Source of the DNA: Flavobacteriales bacterium UBA5040 | Lineage (GTDB): Bacteria > Bacteroidota > Bacteroidia > Flavobacteriales > Weeksellaceae | Assembly (NCBI GenBank): GCA_002415135.1 | Contig: DIBY01000001.1 | Span: forward strand, 301,199-365,198 | DNA length: 64,000 nucleotides | Direction of reading: 5' to 3' | Shown here: positions 26,043 to 34,809 of the stretch, in pieces | How positions within the stretch are numbered: position 1 is the first letter of the stretch | Layout: each line of letters starts with the position of its first letter | Notes under the pieces: generated by a model | The model's database searches: none | Told to the model about the DNA's origin: nothing | The model's input: only the letters and a program-made list of their open reading frames with translations | Made by a program: the position numbers and the translations under genes

Positions 26043-26822
26043 TTTTATAAAATATGCATCTCTCTGTTTTTTAATAATTTTCGGATCAATAGTTCCATCA
26101 CATTCTTCTGAAAAAAAAGTGGGCGTTAAACCTATTTTAAAATGTGCTTTTTGATTTCCATGAAAGTAATTGACAGCATAAACAATGATTTCACTAGGAT
26201 TGAACACCCAATATTTGTGTTTATACATGGCGTCACCACAAATATAAAAACTGTTGTTTCGTATAATTTGCCACTTTTTATTCTCATTTAAAATTGCAAA
26301 TCCTCGAAAACTGTCAACAACCATTTTCAATTTTTTACCTGAGATATTTTTTACAAAAACAGGAAATGATTTATATGCTTTAATATTTATTGCGGAATCG
26401 ATAACAAAATTGGGAATAGTATCATTTGGTTTCACTACAATTTCTAATAAATCGTGAGTAAGAGAATCAAACTTGACGGGTTTATCCGAAAATTTCAATC
26501 GATCAAACTCACTATGGAAATACTTGTCACGCATTCTATTGAAGATAATAGAATCGTTAATTTCTTTTTGAGTTTTTATATGACCAATAGTTGGAGGTGC
26601 GGGAGGAGGCGGAAACATTGAGTCATAATACTTGATCGGAATGGAATCTTGAATTTTTCCTATGTATATTATTGAAGATCCATATTCGCCAATACCTTCA
26701 TTAAATTCCTGAATTTTCATCTTGATTTTATGATTGGTCGTTAAAACAATCTCATCTGCAAAAGTTTTCTTTTTGCAGCCAACCAAAAGGAGAGCGATTA
26801 ATAAAAGTCTCAGATAATTCAT
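26040..26822 (-). CDS. Predicted lipoprotein of unknown function
   Basis: A 260-aa protein with a short signal peptide and a clean lipobox (LLLVGC, Cys16), so probably membrane-anchored. The mature part has a Pro-rich stretch (PPPPAPPT, about residues 71-78) and no enzyme motif I recognise. It is divergent from the M14 peptidase gene, with only about 53 bp between starts, and convergent with lepA. Base composition appears more AT-rich than its neighbours, which could point to a lineage-specific gene; I did not measure this. Confidence 0.68.
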   Translation of the reverse strand: MNYLRLLLIALLLVGCKKKTFADEIVLTTNHKIKMKIQEFNEGIGEYGSSIIYIGKIQDSIPIKYYDSMFPPPPAPPTIGHIKTQKEINDSIIFNRMRDKYFHSEFDRLKFSDKPVKFDSLTHDLLEIVVKPNDTIPNFVIDSAINIKAYKSFPVFVKNISGKKLKMVVDSFRGFAILNENKKWQIIRNNSFYICGDAMYKHKYWVFNPSEIIVYAVNYFHGNQKAHFKIGLTPTFFSEECDGTIDPKIIKKQRDAYFIK

Positions 26823-26875
26823 AATTTAATAAAGATAATCTTTTTTGTAAATTCGTGACACTTAATTTAATCCTG

Positions 26876-28573
26876 ATGAAATATATTTCTTTAATTCTCT
26901 TTTTAGCGTCGAATCTTATTTCGTCCCAAACCAACCATCAAACACCTTACGAAAAAGGCAACGGAAACCAAACTGCGACTTACGCAGAAATGGTAAAGTT
27001 TTACGATGAGTTGGCTCAGAATTTCAAAACGATTACCGTAGAATCTTTCGGAACTGATGATAATGGAGAACCCATAAAAGTTGTTATTTTTAATCCATCA
27101 AAAAATAAAGAAGTTCCCACAATCTTTATCAACAACGGAATTCATCCCGGCGAACCCGACGGAATTGATGCCACCATGATGATGATGCGGGATTTCGCCA
27201 CCGGGAAAATTGCAGTCAAGAATTTAAGAATAGTGGCCATTCAAGCGTATAATATTTCAGGGATGTTAAGACGAGGATCGCACAGCCGTGCCAATCAAAA
27301 TGGTCCCGAAGAATATGGTTTTCGTGGAAATGCCAGAAACTACGATCTGAATCGGGATTTCATTAAAAATGATACTGAAAATGCAAAAGCATTTCAGCAG
27401 ATTTTCCAACATTTCAAACCGATTTATTTTATTGACAATCATGTTTCAAATGGCGCAGATTACCAATATTTATTCACTTATATTTCTACCAATAAAGAAA
27501 GATTAGGAAAAAGTTTGGGAAACTATTTTAATGAAAAGATGCAACCCGAAATTTTACAGACTTTAGAAAAGAAAGGAATTCTCACGACTCCTTATGTCAA
27601 TATCCATGGTGATTCACCCGACGAAGGATTCCCGACCTTTATGGATTCTCCAAGATATGCAACAGGTTACACAACGCTTTTTAATACGATGGGAACGGTT
27701 GCCGAAACGCATATGCTGAAACCTTATAAAGATCGTGTTCGAGCGACTTATGAAAACATGCTCAGTTCCATTAATTATACTGCAACTCATTCTAAGGAAA
27801 TTCAAAAATTAATGGCTGAAAGTTTGGCAGATTATCAACCAAAAATGAAATATCCAATTCAATGGAAAGTAGATAGCACGAAATTTCAAATGATCGATTT
27901 CAAAGGTTACGAAGCTGGGAAAAAACCAAGCTTAGTTTCAGGAAAGCCAAGATTGTTCTACGACCGAACAAAACCATTCACCAGAAAAGTAAGATTCTAC
28001 GATCAATATATTCCAACCAAAGAAATTGCAATTCCTTCTTATTATGTAATCCCACAATCGGAACAAAAGGTTTTGCAATATCTCAAACGTAATAATATAG
28101 CGATGAACGTGATCAAGCAAGATTCCGTCATTTTTGCGCAACAATATATGGTTTCAGATTACAAAACGGTGAAGAATCCGTACGAAGGACATTACCTTCA
28201 TTATGATACTCGAGTAAAGTCTGAGAATAAAAACTTTAAATTTAGAAAAGGAGATGTGTTGGTTTCAACCAAACAATATGGCGTGAAATATCTGCTCGAA
28301 ACTTTAGAACCAGAAGCAACTGATTCTTTCTTTAACTGGAATTTCTTTGATGCAATTCTTGGACAAAAAGAATACTTCTCTGATTACGTTTTCGAAGATA
28401 CGGCCGCAGATTTATTGAAAAACAATCAAGTTTTAAAAACCGCTTTGGAATTTGAAAAAATAGCCAATCCTGATTTTGCAAAAGATGGAAATGCGCAGTT
28501 AGAGTATATTTATAAACATTCTCAATTTTACGAAGGAAGCGTTGGTTTATATCCGATTTACAGGATTTTGTAA
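26876..28573 (+). CDS. Secreted M14-family zinc carboxypeptidase
   Basis: Predicted extracytoplasmic metallocarboxypeptidase of 565 aa. A signal peptide covers about residues 1-17 (LASNLISSQ). The zinc ligands are His90 and Glu93 in NGIHPGEPDG and the later His in DNHVSNG. A catalytic Glu is expected in GTVAETHML, and the conserved NYDLNRDF motif is present. The long C-terminal half (about 330-565) has no motif I recognise. The ATG at 26876 is chosen; the upstream in-frame GTG at 26855 would disrupt the signal peptide. Confidence 0.9.
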   Translation: MKYISLILFLASNLISSQTNHQTPYEKGNGNQTATYAEMVKFYDELAQNFKTITVESFGTDDNGEPIKVVIFNPSKNKEVPTIFINNGIHPGEPDGIDATMMMMRDFATGKIAVKNLRIVAIQAYNISGMLRRGSHSRANQNGPEEYGFRGNARNYDLNRDFIKNDTENAKAFQQIFQHFKPIYFIDNHVSNGADYQYLFTYISTNKERLGKSLGNYFNEKMQPEILQTLEKKGILTTPYVNIHGDSPDEGFPTFMDSPRYATGYTTLFNTMGTVAETHMLKPYKDRVRATYENMLSSINYTATHSKEIQKLMAESLADYQPKMKYPIQWKVDSTKFQMIDFKGYEAGKKPSLVSGKPRLFYDRTKPFTRKVRFYDQYIPTKEIAIPSYYVIPQSEQKVLQYLKRNNIAMNVIKQDSVIFAQQYMVSDYKTVKNPYEGHYLHYDTRVKSENKNFKFRKGDVLVSTKQYGVKYLLETLEPEATDSFFNWNFFDAILGQKEYFSDYVFEDTAADLLKNNQVLKTALEFEKIANPDFAKDGNAQLEYIYKHSQFYEGSVGLYPIYRIL

Positions 28574-28649
28574 ATTTTAACGCGTCTTATAAATAATAAC
28601 AAATACGAAAGAGATAAAAAACTTAGTAAGAATAGGATTAGGAGCCTTT

Positions 28650-29006
28650 ATGCTTTTGGCAGGAATTGGTCACTTGACTTATGCTCGAGAAACTTTTCAG
28701 GCGCAAGTTCCGGATTGGATTCCGCTTTCAAAAGATTTCGTCGTATTGGCTTCCGGTGTAGTAGAAATTCTGTTCGGAATAGCGATGATCTTCTTCACGA
28801 AACAAAAGGAATACGTAGGCTTAGCTTTGGCTATTTTCTTTGTTTTGGTTTTCCCGGGAAATATTGCGCAATATACCGAACACCGTGATGGATTTGGTTT
28901 AGATACCGATTCCAAAAGATTATTGCGATTGTTTTTTCAACCCGTTCTCATCTTTTTCGCGCTGTATTCTACAGATGCTTTAAAATTATTTAAGATAAAA
29001 AAATAA
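28650..29006 (+). CDS. DoxX-like membrane protein with no standard start codon at its natural N-terminus
   Basis: Small membrane protein (118 aa from the ATG at 28650) resembling DoxX-type proteins, with hydrophobic segments at about 1-10, 28-50, 55-75 and 93-110. The reading frame is open upstream to 28593 and encodes NLVRIGLGAF directly before the ATG. That looks like the first half of helix 1, so the protein should begin about 15-19 residues earlier. No ATG, GTG or TTG gives a sensible start there: the frame opens with ATA-ATA-ACA. Either a rare start codon is used, the start has been lost by mutation, or a shortened protein is made. A long terminator follows. Confidence 0.65.
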   Translation: MLLAGIGHLTYARETFQAQVPDWIPLSKDFVVLASGVVEILFGIAMIFFTKQKEYVGLALAIFFVLVFPGNIAQYTEHRDGFGLDTDSKRLLRLFFQPVLIFFALYSTDALKLFKIKK

Positions 29007-29010
29007 TGTA

Positions 29011-29046
29011 AAAAACGCTTTTAGAAATTAATCTAAAAGCGTTTTT
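29011..29046. terminator. Bidirectional terminator between the DoxX-like and cupin genes
   Basis: Perfect 15-bp stem AAAAACGCTTTTAGA (29011-29025) / TCTAAAAGCGTTTTT (29032-29046) with a 6-nt loop, between convergent genes. Confidence 0.9.
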
Positions 29047-29047
29047 A

Positions 29048-29929
29048 TTATTTCGGCAAACCTTTTTTCAAAGCATAATTTGCATTTTCAATGGCTTTTC
29101 TTTCTTTCCAGTCCATGTATTTTTTTTTGAATCTTCCCTTCATGACGTTGTCGAAATTTCTCTGAACTGCAAGATTCCAGAGCGAATGCGCTTTTACCGC
29201 CCATGATTTGTCCCAGGCTCTTTGGGAAATGGAGAAACTTCCGTCCAGATATTTCATATAATGCCACCAGCCGGTCGGCATAAACAAAGTGTCGCCATGT
29301 TCTAGGAAACATTCAATTCCTTCAACACCATTTAGGGCAGGAAATTTTTCATAATCAGGATTTGCAATATCGTAATCTTCTAAAGCATAAGTTGCGAGTG
29401 GTAATTTATAAAGCCGCTCTTTCCATTTATAATCGAATAATAAAACATGTTTTCTGCCATTAAAATGAGTATGAAAAATGTGAGGCATATCAATGTCAAA
29501 ATGGAGAAAGGTTTGGGATCCTTTTCCGCCAAAAAACATATTCGGAAATTTATCCAGAAAACCGCCCATTAAGTCTTTAGGTGAAATGTAGTCGTCTAAA
29601 AGTTGAGGTGCGAATTTAATAGGGTCAAAAAGAAAGATTCGTAAATCGGTTGGTTTCTCCTGAATCAAATCAATATAATCTGTGAATTTCATTTTTGCAG
29701 CTGAAGAATTAATAGGCGCGGAAGGATCAGCTTTCGATGAATCATAGAGTGGAACTTCAACATCGCCAACCACTTCTTTCATATATTCCATCGTCCATTT
29801 TTCGTAAGCGGGCCAGTTTTTCGCCATATCTTTAATGACAACTGGCTTCCGCGGCAACAGGTACTTTTCTCGAAATTCTTCTTTGGTAATCGACTCTACG
29901 ATGTCGATAGGTTGTAAATGAAGTCCCAT
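29048..29929 (-). CDS. Cupin-like (JmjC-type) Fe(II)/2-oxoglutarate oxygenase
   Basis: A 293-aa cupin_8/JmjC-like protein. The double-stranded beta-helix signatures are visible. FLHFDIDMPHIFHTHFNGRK carries the HxD metal pair. GDTLFMPTGWWHYMKYL carries the distal His. An N-terminal RKPVVIKDMAKNWPAYEKW matches hydroxylases of this class. It probably hydroxylates a protein or small molecule; the substrate is unknown. The ATG at 29929 (MGLHLQPIDIVESI) is preferred over 29983, because the extra 18 residues (KVGFFFLLFLLIKQ) are hydrophobic and not expected on a cytosolic oxygenase. Confidence 0.85.
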   Translation of the reverse strand: MGLHLQPIDIVESITKEEFREKYLLPRKPVVIKDMAKNWPAYEKWTMEYMKEVVGDVEVPLYDSSKADPSAPINSSAAKMKFTDYIDLIQEKPTDLRIFLFDPIKFAPQLLDDYISPKDLMGGFLDKFPNMFFGGKGSQTFLHFDIDMPHIFHTHFNGRKHVLLFDYKWKERLYKLPLATYALEDYDIANPDYEKFPALNGVEGIECFLEHGDTLFMPTGWWHYMKYLDGSFSISQRAWDKSWAVKAHSLWNLAVQRNFDNVMKGRFKKKYMDWKERKAIENANYALKKGLPK

Positions 29930-30014
29930 ATGGCGCAATTGTTTGATGAGCAAAAATAATAAAAAAAAGAATCCAACCTTCATTTATAATTATAAGCATA
30001 TGAGAATCTGCATT

Positions 30015-30022
30015 TAAATTTG
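30015..30022 (+). promoter_or_regulatory. Possible -7 box upstream of the TonB-receptor-like gene
   Basis: TAAATTTG, a TAnnTTTG match 72 bp before the ATG at 30095. A second, imperfect box GATCTTTG lies at 30063-30070, closer to the start, so the assignment is uncertain. Confidence 0.35.
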
Positions 30023-30094
30023 CTCGTGATTAACCATCATATCTTCTCATTGTAACAATTATGATCTTTGCCGTACTAATTAATAAATCTTTTC

Positions 30095-32794
30095 ATGAGA
30101 AAAATATCTACCTTATTTGCTTTGTTTCTGGCCATTCTATCGTGGGCACAATCTTCCATTAGCGGAAAAATTTTAGACGAAGACGGCAAACCGATTCCAA
30201 GCGCAAGTGTTACGGTAGAAGAGCCCGGAAAAGATGCGATCATCGCTTTTTCAATCACTAATGTAAAAGGAGAATACAAGGTGACCTTTACCACTCCTGA
30301 GCAAAATGTTGATTTAAAAATAAAAGCTTATAATCAGAAACCTTCGCAAAAAGCAGTCAAAAACGAAGATCAAACGCAGAATTTCACTTTGCAATCTGAT
30401 GCGACCGAAATTAAGGAAGTTAAGTTAAAAGCGAAGATGATCACTAAAAGAGGTGATACTATTTCTTATGATATTAAAGCTTTTGAAAGCAAAGCCGACC
30501 GTACGCTTTCTGATGTTTTAAAGAAAATTCCTGGAATTGATGTGAATAAAGATGGAACTGTTCTTTATCAAGGCGAACCAATCAATAAATTCTACGTTAA
30601 TGGAAAAGATTTAATGGAAGGTGGTTACGGAACAATTAATAATTCCTTACCAACAGGAGCTGTACAGAAAGTGGAAGTGATGGAAAATCACCAACCCGTG
30701 AAAATTCTTCAGGACAAAGTTCCCTCAGAAAATGCCGGATTAAACGTGATTCTTAAAAAATCGGTGACCATGACGGGTCGGGGAGAAGTAGGAGTTGGAA
30801 TGGAACCTTTGCTCTGGAATGTGAAGTTAACTCCGATGTTCTTCGGACAAAAAAACCAATGGGTTTTAAATTATAAAACAAACAATAACGGAGAAAGCGT
30901 TGAGCGAGAAGGGAATTTATTGGCTTTCGGAAACCGTTTTGAAGGAAGAAGAGGACAATCCGCTGGAAACTATTGGTTGAGTGTAGATAAAGCAAGTGTT
31001 CCAAACGTTCCCGAAAAAAGATATTTAATGAACAACGTGCATTTTTTCTCTGCCAATGTTTTAACAACGCCTTTTAAAAGTAAAGATTGGGAATTGAAAG
31101 CCAGTGCAAGTTATACCAATAACGCCATCGACAGAAATTCTACTAGAGAAACCGTTTATGAACAAGACACGGATTTCTTTAAAACTGGTAAAATAATAAC
31201 TAATGAGTCGAATAATCTGTACAGCAACGCCGCAAAAGGAGAAGTGATTATTACGAAAAACGCTAAGAAAGGATTCTTTAAAAATACCACGACCTGGAAT
31301 GGTTTCTGGAACGAGGATCGTGGAAATACTTCTACCTTATATAACATGGCCATTCCTGATCCAACATTGAAGGACATTTTTATTGATGAAGCTTTGGGAG
31401 CGCCAACCGGAATTATCAAAAACTCTTTAAGTACCATTATTCCCTGGAAAGAGAAGCTCGTTAATTTCATGAGTTACCTTTCTTATCAAAAAGACCGACA
31501 AACACTTTCTGCAGAATATGAAAACTTTATTGATCTTGGTTCTGGCTTCGATCGTTTTGACCAGCGAGTTTCGTCCACAACATTAATGGCGAATCATTCT
31601 GCTTCCGTAGGTTTTTCTTATAAACGATTAACGATTACGCCAGAAGTTGGTTTGAATCTATCATTTAATGATATGAATTCAAAATTGTATGCCGATGGAA
31701 ATTTATTAGGGATCAGTTATCAGAACCGAATGAAATGGAACGAAATAAATCCATACTCTCAGGTTGCTTTAAATTATAAAGGAAAAGCAATTAACGCAAC
31801 AGTTAATTTGCCACTCAACATGTACGGTATTGATTATAAAGATTTGCTTCGTAATAAAGATTCTGAAATCAACAGAACAGTTTTTGAACCTACTTTTTAT
31901 GGAAGTTTTGATTTTGCTTCTTTCTGGAAATTATCTGCTTATGGAGGATTAAATTATAATTTCGGAGATTTTGGTTCGGTGTACGATGGTTCAATTTTAA
32001 TAAGTCCTAAATCATTAAATGCCCGAGACAGTAATCTTTTACCGGAAAACAGAAATATTAATTCTTCTGCAAGATTGGAATATAGAAATCCACTGAATAA
32101 TTTATTTTTTAATGCCCGTTACAGTTATAATGATGCAAAAAGAAATATCATTACGAAATCCCGTCCTTTCGCATCTGGTGCTTCAGCTGTGACTTTAGAA
32201 TACATCGATAACAATTCTTATTCTCAAAGTGAAAGTGCTGAAATTGGAAAGTACTTTCCGAAGTTCAAAACTAATGCGTCTATAAATTTCAGCAACAGAG
32301 ATTCTAATTCCTACAGTATTTTAGTGGATCAAAATAACGTTGATAATTATATTGAAAGCATCAACAACAGTCAGAGTTTAGCCTTTAAGTTCAACAATAC
32401 TTATTTTTCATGGATGAGTTTGGATTACAATATCTCATTAAACTGGAATAAAAACAGCGACGATTACAGAAATAATGTGAACAAATATTCTGGTTGGAAT
32501 CACAATTTAAATTTATTCCTTTATCCAATTGAAAATCACACCATCGGTTTGGTTTGGGACGATGTTACGACTTCGCAAGGCGCAATCAATCTTCGCAACT
32601 CTTTCTACGATCTTTCTTATCAGTATACCTGGGCTAAAAAGAAAATCGATTTTGAGATCAAATGGTTAAATATTGGCAACAAAAAATTGTACGAAACCAT
32701 CAGTTATAATACCACCTATTTCTCAACTACCAGAAACAGCATTGAGATTAGACCAAGTCAGGTGATGTTTACCGTTAAATTTAATTTTAAATAG
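30095..32794 (+). CDS. TonB-dependent-receptor-like outer-membrane protein with CarboxypepD_reg-like domain
   Basis: Outer-membrane protein of 899 aa. A signal peptide covers about residues 1-19 (LSWAQ). A carboxypeptidase-regulatory-like beta-sandwich follows (about 21-105, starting ISGKILDEDGKPIPSASV). A plug-like region comes next (about 120-225, including LKKIPGIDVNKDGTVLYQGEP and KVEVMENHQPVKIL), then a long barrel of alternating strands. No TonB box is obvious. Proteins of this type are often encoded beside GLPGLI-family proteins in Bacteroidota; one lies 700 bp downstream, separated by an opposite-strand DinB gene. The substrate is unknown. Confidence 0.86.
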   Translation: MRKISTLFALFLAILSWAQSSISGKILDEDGKPIPSASVTVEEPGKDAIIAFSITNVKGEYKVTFTTPEQNVDLKIKAYNQKPSQKAVKNEDQTQNFTLQSDATEIKEVKLKAKMITKRGDTISYDIKAFESKADRTLSDVLKKIPGIDVNKDGTVLYQGEPINKFYVNGKDLMEGGYGTINNSLPTGAVQKVEVMENHQPVKILQDKVPSENAGLNVILKKSVTMTGRGEVGVGMEPLLWNVKLTPMFFGQKNQWVLNYKTNNNGESVEREGNLLAFGNRFEGRRGQSAGNYWLSVDKASVPNVPEKRYLMNNVHFFSANVLTTPFKSKDWELKASASYTNNAIDRNSTRETVYEQDTDFFKTGKIITNESNNLYSNAAKGEVIITKNAKKGFFKNTTTWNGFWNEDRGNTSTLYNMAIPDPTLKDIFIDEALGAPTGIIKNSLSTIIPWKEKLVNFMSYLSYQKDRQTLSAEYENFIDLGSGFDRFDQRVSSTTLMANHSASVGFSYKRLTITPEVGLNLSFNDMNSKLYADGNLLGISYQNRMKWNEINPYSQVALNYKGKAINATVNLPLNMYGIDYKDLLRNKDSEINRTVFEPTFYGSFDFASFWKLSAYGGLNYNFGDFGSVYDGSILISPKSLNARDSNLLPENRNINSSARLEYRNPLNNLFFNARYSYNDAKRNIITKSRPFASGASAVTLEYIDNNSYSQSESAEIGKYFPKFKTNASINFSNRDSNSYSILVDQNNVDNYIESINNSQSLAFKFNNTYFSWMSLDYNISLNWNKNSDDYRNNVNKYSGWNHNLNLFLYPIENHTIGLVWDDVTTSQGAINLRNSFYDLSYQYTWAKKKIDFEIKWLNIGNKKLYETISYNTTYFSTTRNSIEIRPSQVMFTVKFNFK

Positions 32795-32817
32795 ACAGAT
32801 TTTAAAACTTTGATAAA

Positions 32818-32849
32818 AAATCCCATCTTGTTTACGCAGGATGGGATTT
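32818..32849. terminator. Bidirectional terminator between the TonB-receptor-like and dinB genes
   Basis: Stem AAATCCCATC (32818-32827) / GATGGGATTT (32840-32849) between convergent genes, with an A run on the left. Confidence 0.82.
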
Positions 32850-32872
32850 CTCCTTATTTGAATTTAAAGTTT

Positions 32873-33370
32873 TTAGAAGTTTTCAACATCTGCACTTGGC
32901 CCGTAACTTCCAGGAACTGGAATATCGTTTAATCGATAGTAAACTCCGAGTTGAGCACGGTGATGAGTGATTTGATTTAAGGCATGCCTGATTGCTTCAT
33001 ATTTGTTAAAATCAGCAATCACATGTTCGCCCATATTCATGCTCCACCTTCCTTCCAGATCTTCTTCTTTCATATTTTCAAACGTAGTCAGACTTTTTTT
33101 ATAATCTTCCTCAAATTTTTCCTGAAGTTCTACCTTTGTGTTGAGGTAGGTGGGTTGGTAATCTCCAGCTGCAAAATCGAGTTTCTCCGTAGTCATCATA
33201 TAATCCGGCCAACCGAAAATTTCTGCGAGATGAGTGGCGAGTGCCATCATTTTCATGCTCTTTTCATGAGGGCGATATTCATTTTGTTCGTCTGAGTAAA
33301 CTTCCAGAAATTTTTTGGTCGTTTCGTATTCCTGATTAAACTCTTTTCTAAGGTTAAGTACGGTTTCCAT
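32873..33370 (-). CDS. DinB-family four-helix protein
   Basis: A 165-aa helical protein of the DinB/YfiT-like superfamily, which binds a metal through three histidines. Candidates are the His in ALATHLAEIFGW and the pair in ITHHRAQLGVYYR. Some relatives are thiol transferases (bacillithiol or mycothiol S-transferases), but many have no known role. It sits alone on the minus strand between the TonB-receptor-like gene and the GLPGLI gene, with no same-strand neighbour. Confidence 0.85.
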   Translation of the reverse strand: METVLNLRKEFNQEYETTKKFLEVYSDEQNEYRPHEKSMKMMALATHLAEIFGWPDYMMTTEKLDFAAGDYQPTYLNTKVELQEKFEEDYKKSLTTFENMKEEDLEGRWSMNMGEHVIADFNKYEAIRHALNQITHHRAQLGVYYRLNDIPVPGSYGPSADVENF

Positions 33371-33492
33371 ATTTTTTGTTTTAGTAAAGGTAATAGGCTG
33401 ATGCTGATTTTTATCTTAAACGAATATTAAAATATTCATAAAAAACTGTAACAAAATGGGTAACACGCTAACTAATAGATTAAATAAATAAT

Positions 33493-34374
33493 ATGAAAAA
33501 GATATTCACCCTCGTTGCAGTAAGCGTATTCTTTGCTCTAAACGCGCAGCAAACCGCGAACAGATTCTTTTATGAATTAACTTTTAAGCCGAAGAAAGAC
33601 TCAGCAAAACTTGAGAAAGTAATGACCGTTTTAGATATTTCTAAAGACAAATCGATTTATCAGGATTACACTGGTATAGCGCAGGATTCTATTATCGTAG
33701 CTGCCGTGAAAAAAATGGAAACATCCGGCGTTTTCGTTGATATTATGAAAATGGTCAAAATGCCGAAATTTGCTTATAAAGTGACCAAGGCTTATCCAGC
33801 AATGAAAGAAACTTATGTTGACAGGATCAGCAATAAATATTTTGGATATGAAGACGATTTAAAATTTAATTGGAATATCCTTTCTACCAAAGAAAAAGTA
33901 GGAGAGTACAATACTCAAAAAGCAACTACAGAATATGGCGGTAGAAAATGGACGGCTTGGTTTTCCTCAGATTTACCATTTGCCGACGGACCTTACCGAT
34001 TTTACGGACTTCCTGGGTTGATCGTAAAGATCGAAGATGAGGGCAAAAATTATTCTTGGGAACTGAAAGGAAATAAGAAGATTGAAAATTATTCTGAACT
34101 GACAGAAGGCGAAAAAATGCTCGAAAAATACGGAATGAGTTCCGCTGTAAACATCATTTCAAAAGATAAGTTTGAAAAATCATTTGATAATTTTAAAGCA
34201 GATCCTTTAGCAGAAGCAAGACCGTATATGACTCCTGAAAACATGAGCAGAAAAATGCCGGGAAGCGACGTTACCATGGGAGAATATCTTAAAAACCAGG
34301 AAAAAATGGCGAAAGATTTCTTTAACGCAAACAATAATCCTATCGAGATTCCCTCTGCAAAAGCAAAAAAATAA
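33493..34374 (+). CDS. GLPGLI family secreted protein
   Basis: A 293-aa secreted protein with a signal peptide (about 1-18, ending ALNAQ). It carries the defining GLPGLI motif in FYGLPGLIVKIED, preceded by the WTAWFSSDLPFADGPYRF segment typical of the family. GLPGLI proteins are found in Bacteroidota and are often encoded beside barrels with a carboxypeptidase-regulatory-like domain, as here. Their molecular function is unknown. Codon usage looks like the neighbours. A wobble-containing hairpin terminator follows. Confidence 0.93.
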   Translation: MKKIFTLVAVSVFFALNAQQTANRFFYELTFKPKKDSAKLEKVMTVLDISKDKSIYQDYTGIAQDSIIVAAVKKMETSGVFVDIMKMVKMPKFAYKVTKAYPAMKETYVDRISNKYFGYEDDLKFNWNILSTKEKVGEYNTQKATTEYGGRKWTAWFSSDLPFADGPYRFYGLPGLIVKIEDEGKNYSWELKGNKKIENYSELTEGEKMLEKYGMSSAVNIISKDKFEKSFDNFKADPLAEARPYMTPENMSRKMPGSDVTMGEYLKNQEKMAKDFFNANNNPIEIPSAKAKK

Positions 34375-34401
34375 CATTCATTACTACTAAGTTATATTTT
34401 G

Positions 34402-34437
34402 AAACCTCGAAACAATTTTTTGTTTTGGGGTTTTTTT
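34402..34437 (+). terminator. Terminator of the GLPGLI gene
   Basis: Fourteen-bp stem AAACCTCGAAACAA (34402-34415) / TTGTTTTGGGGTTT (34420-34433) with two G-U pairs, followed by T7 (34431-34437). Confidence 0.8.
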
Positions 34438-34490
34438 ATAATTGTACTCAATTCATCGCAATTCCTTATTTAGATTTAATTTAAATAACG

Positions 34491-34498
34491 TACATTTG
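34491..34498 (+). promoter_or_regulatory. feoAB promoter -7 box
   Basis: TACATTTG, a TAnnTTTG match 18 bp before the TTG at 34517. It implies transcription starts downstream of the in-frame TTG at 34442. No Fur-type operator was recognised. Confidence 0.55.
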
Positions 34499-34516
34499 CG
34501 GTTCAAAATTTTAGTA

Positions 34517-34771
34517 TTGAAAGGAGATAAATCAAATAAGTTATGCTGTTTTCCCAGAAATAAATCGGGGAAGATTTTGGGTTATGAAAATGACGACCTC
34601 AGAATGCCCAATAAAATTATTGAAATGGGTCTGCTCCCAGAAACGGTTTTCAAGATCCTGTATCAGGCGCCCTTCAAAGGGCCAATGTATATAGAGTTTG
34701 GTGACGAAAAAAGCAGAATTGCCCTTCGCGAAGAAGAAGCGCAGTTTATCATCGTGGAAACTTTAGCTTAA
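34517..34771 (+). CDS. feoA: Ferrous iron transport protein A (FeoA)
   Basis: Small cytoplasmic SH3-like partner of FeoB, about 84 aa from the TTG at 34517. The core NKSGKILGYEND, then IIEMGLLPETVFKILYQAPFKGP and SRIALREEEAQFIIVE, is diagnostic of FeoA. The frame is open further upstream to a TTG at 34442, but that region overlaps the -7 promoter box and looks untranslated (NSLFRFNLNNVHLRF). There is no ATG in a suitable place, so a TTG start is my best call. feoB starts 38 bp after the stop. Confidence 0.85.
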   Translation: MKGDKSNKLCCFPRNKSGKILGYENDDLRMPNKIIEMGLLPETVFKILYQAPFKGPMYIEFGDEKSRIALREEEAQFIIVETLA

Positions 34772-34809
34772 AGGATCCCGATACAATTTCAAATTAGATC
34801 GAGCGAAGA

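Noticed and set aside
25885..26154. Plus-strand frame of 89 codons downstream of lepA
   Set aside because: It reads through dispersed element B, the lepA terminator and the antisense strand of the lipoprotein gene.
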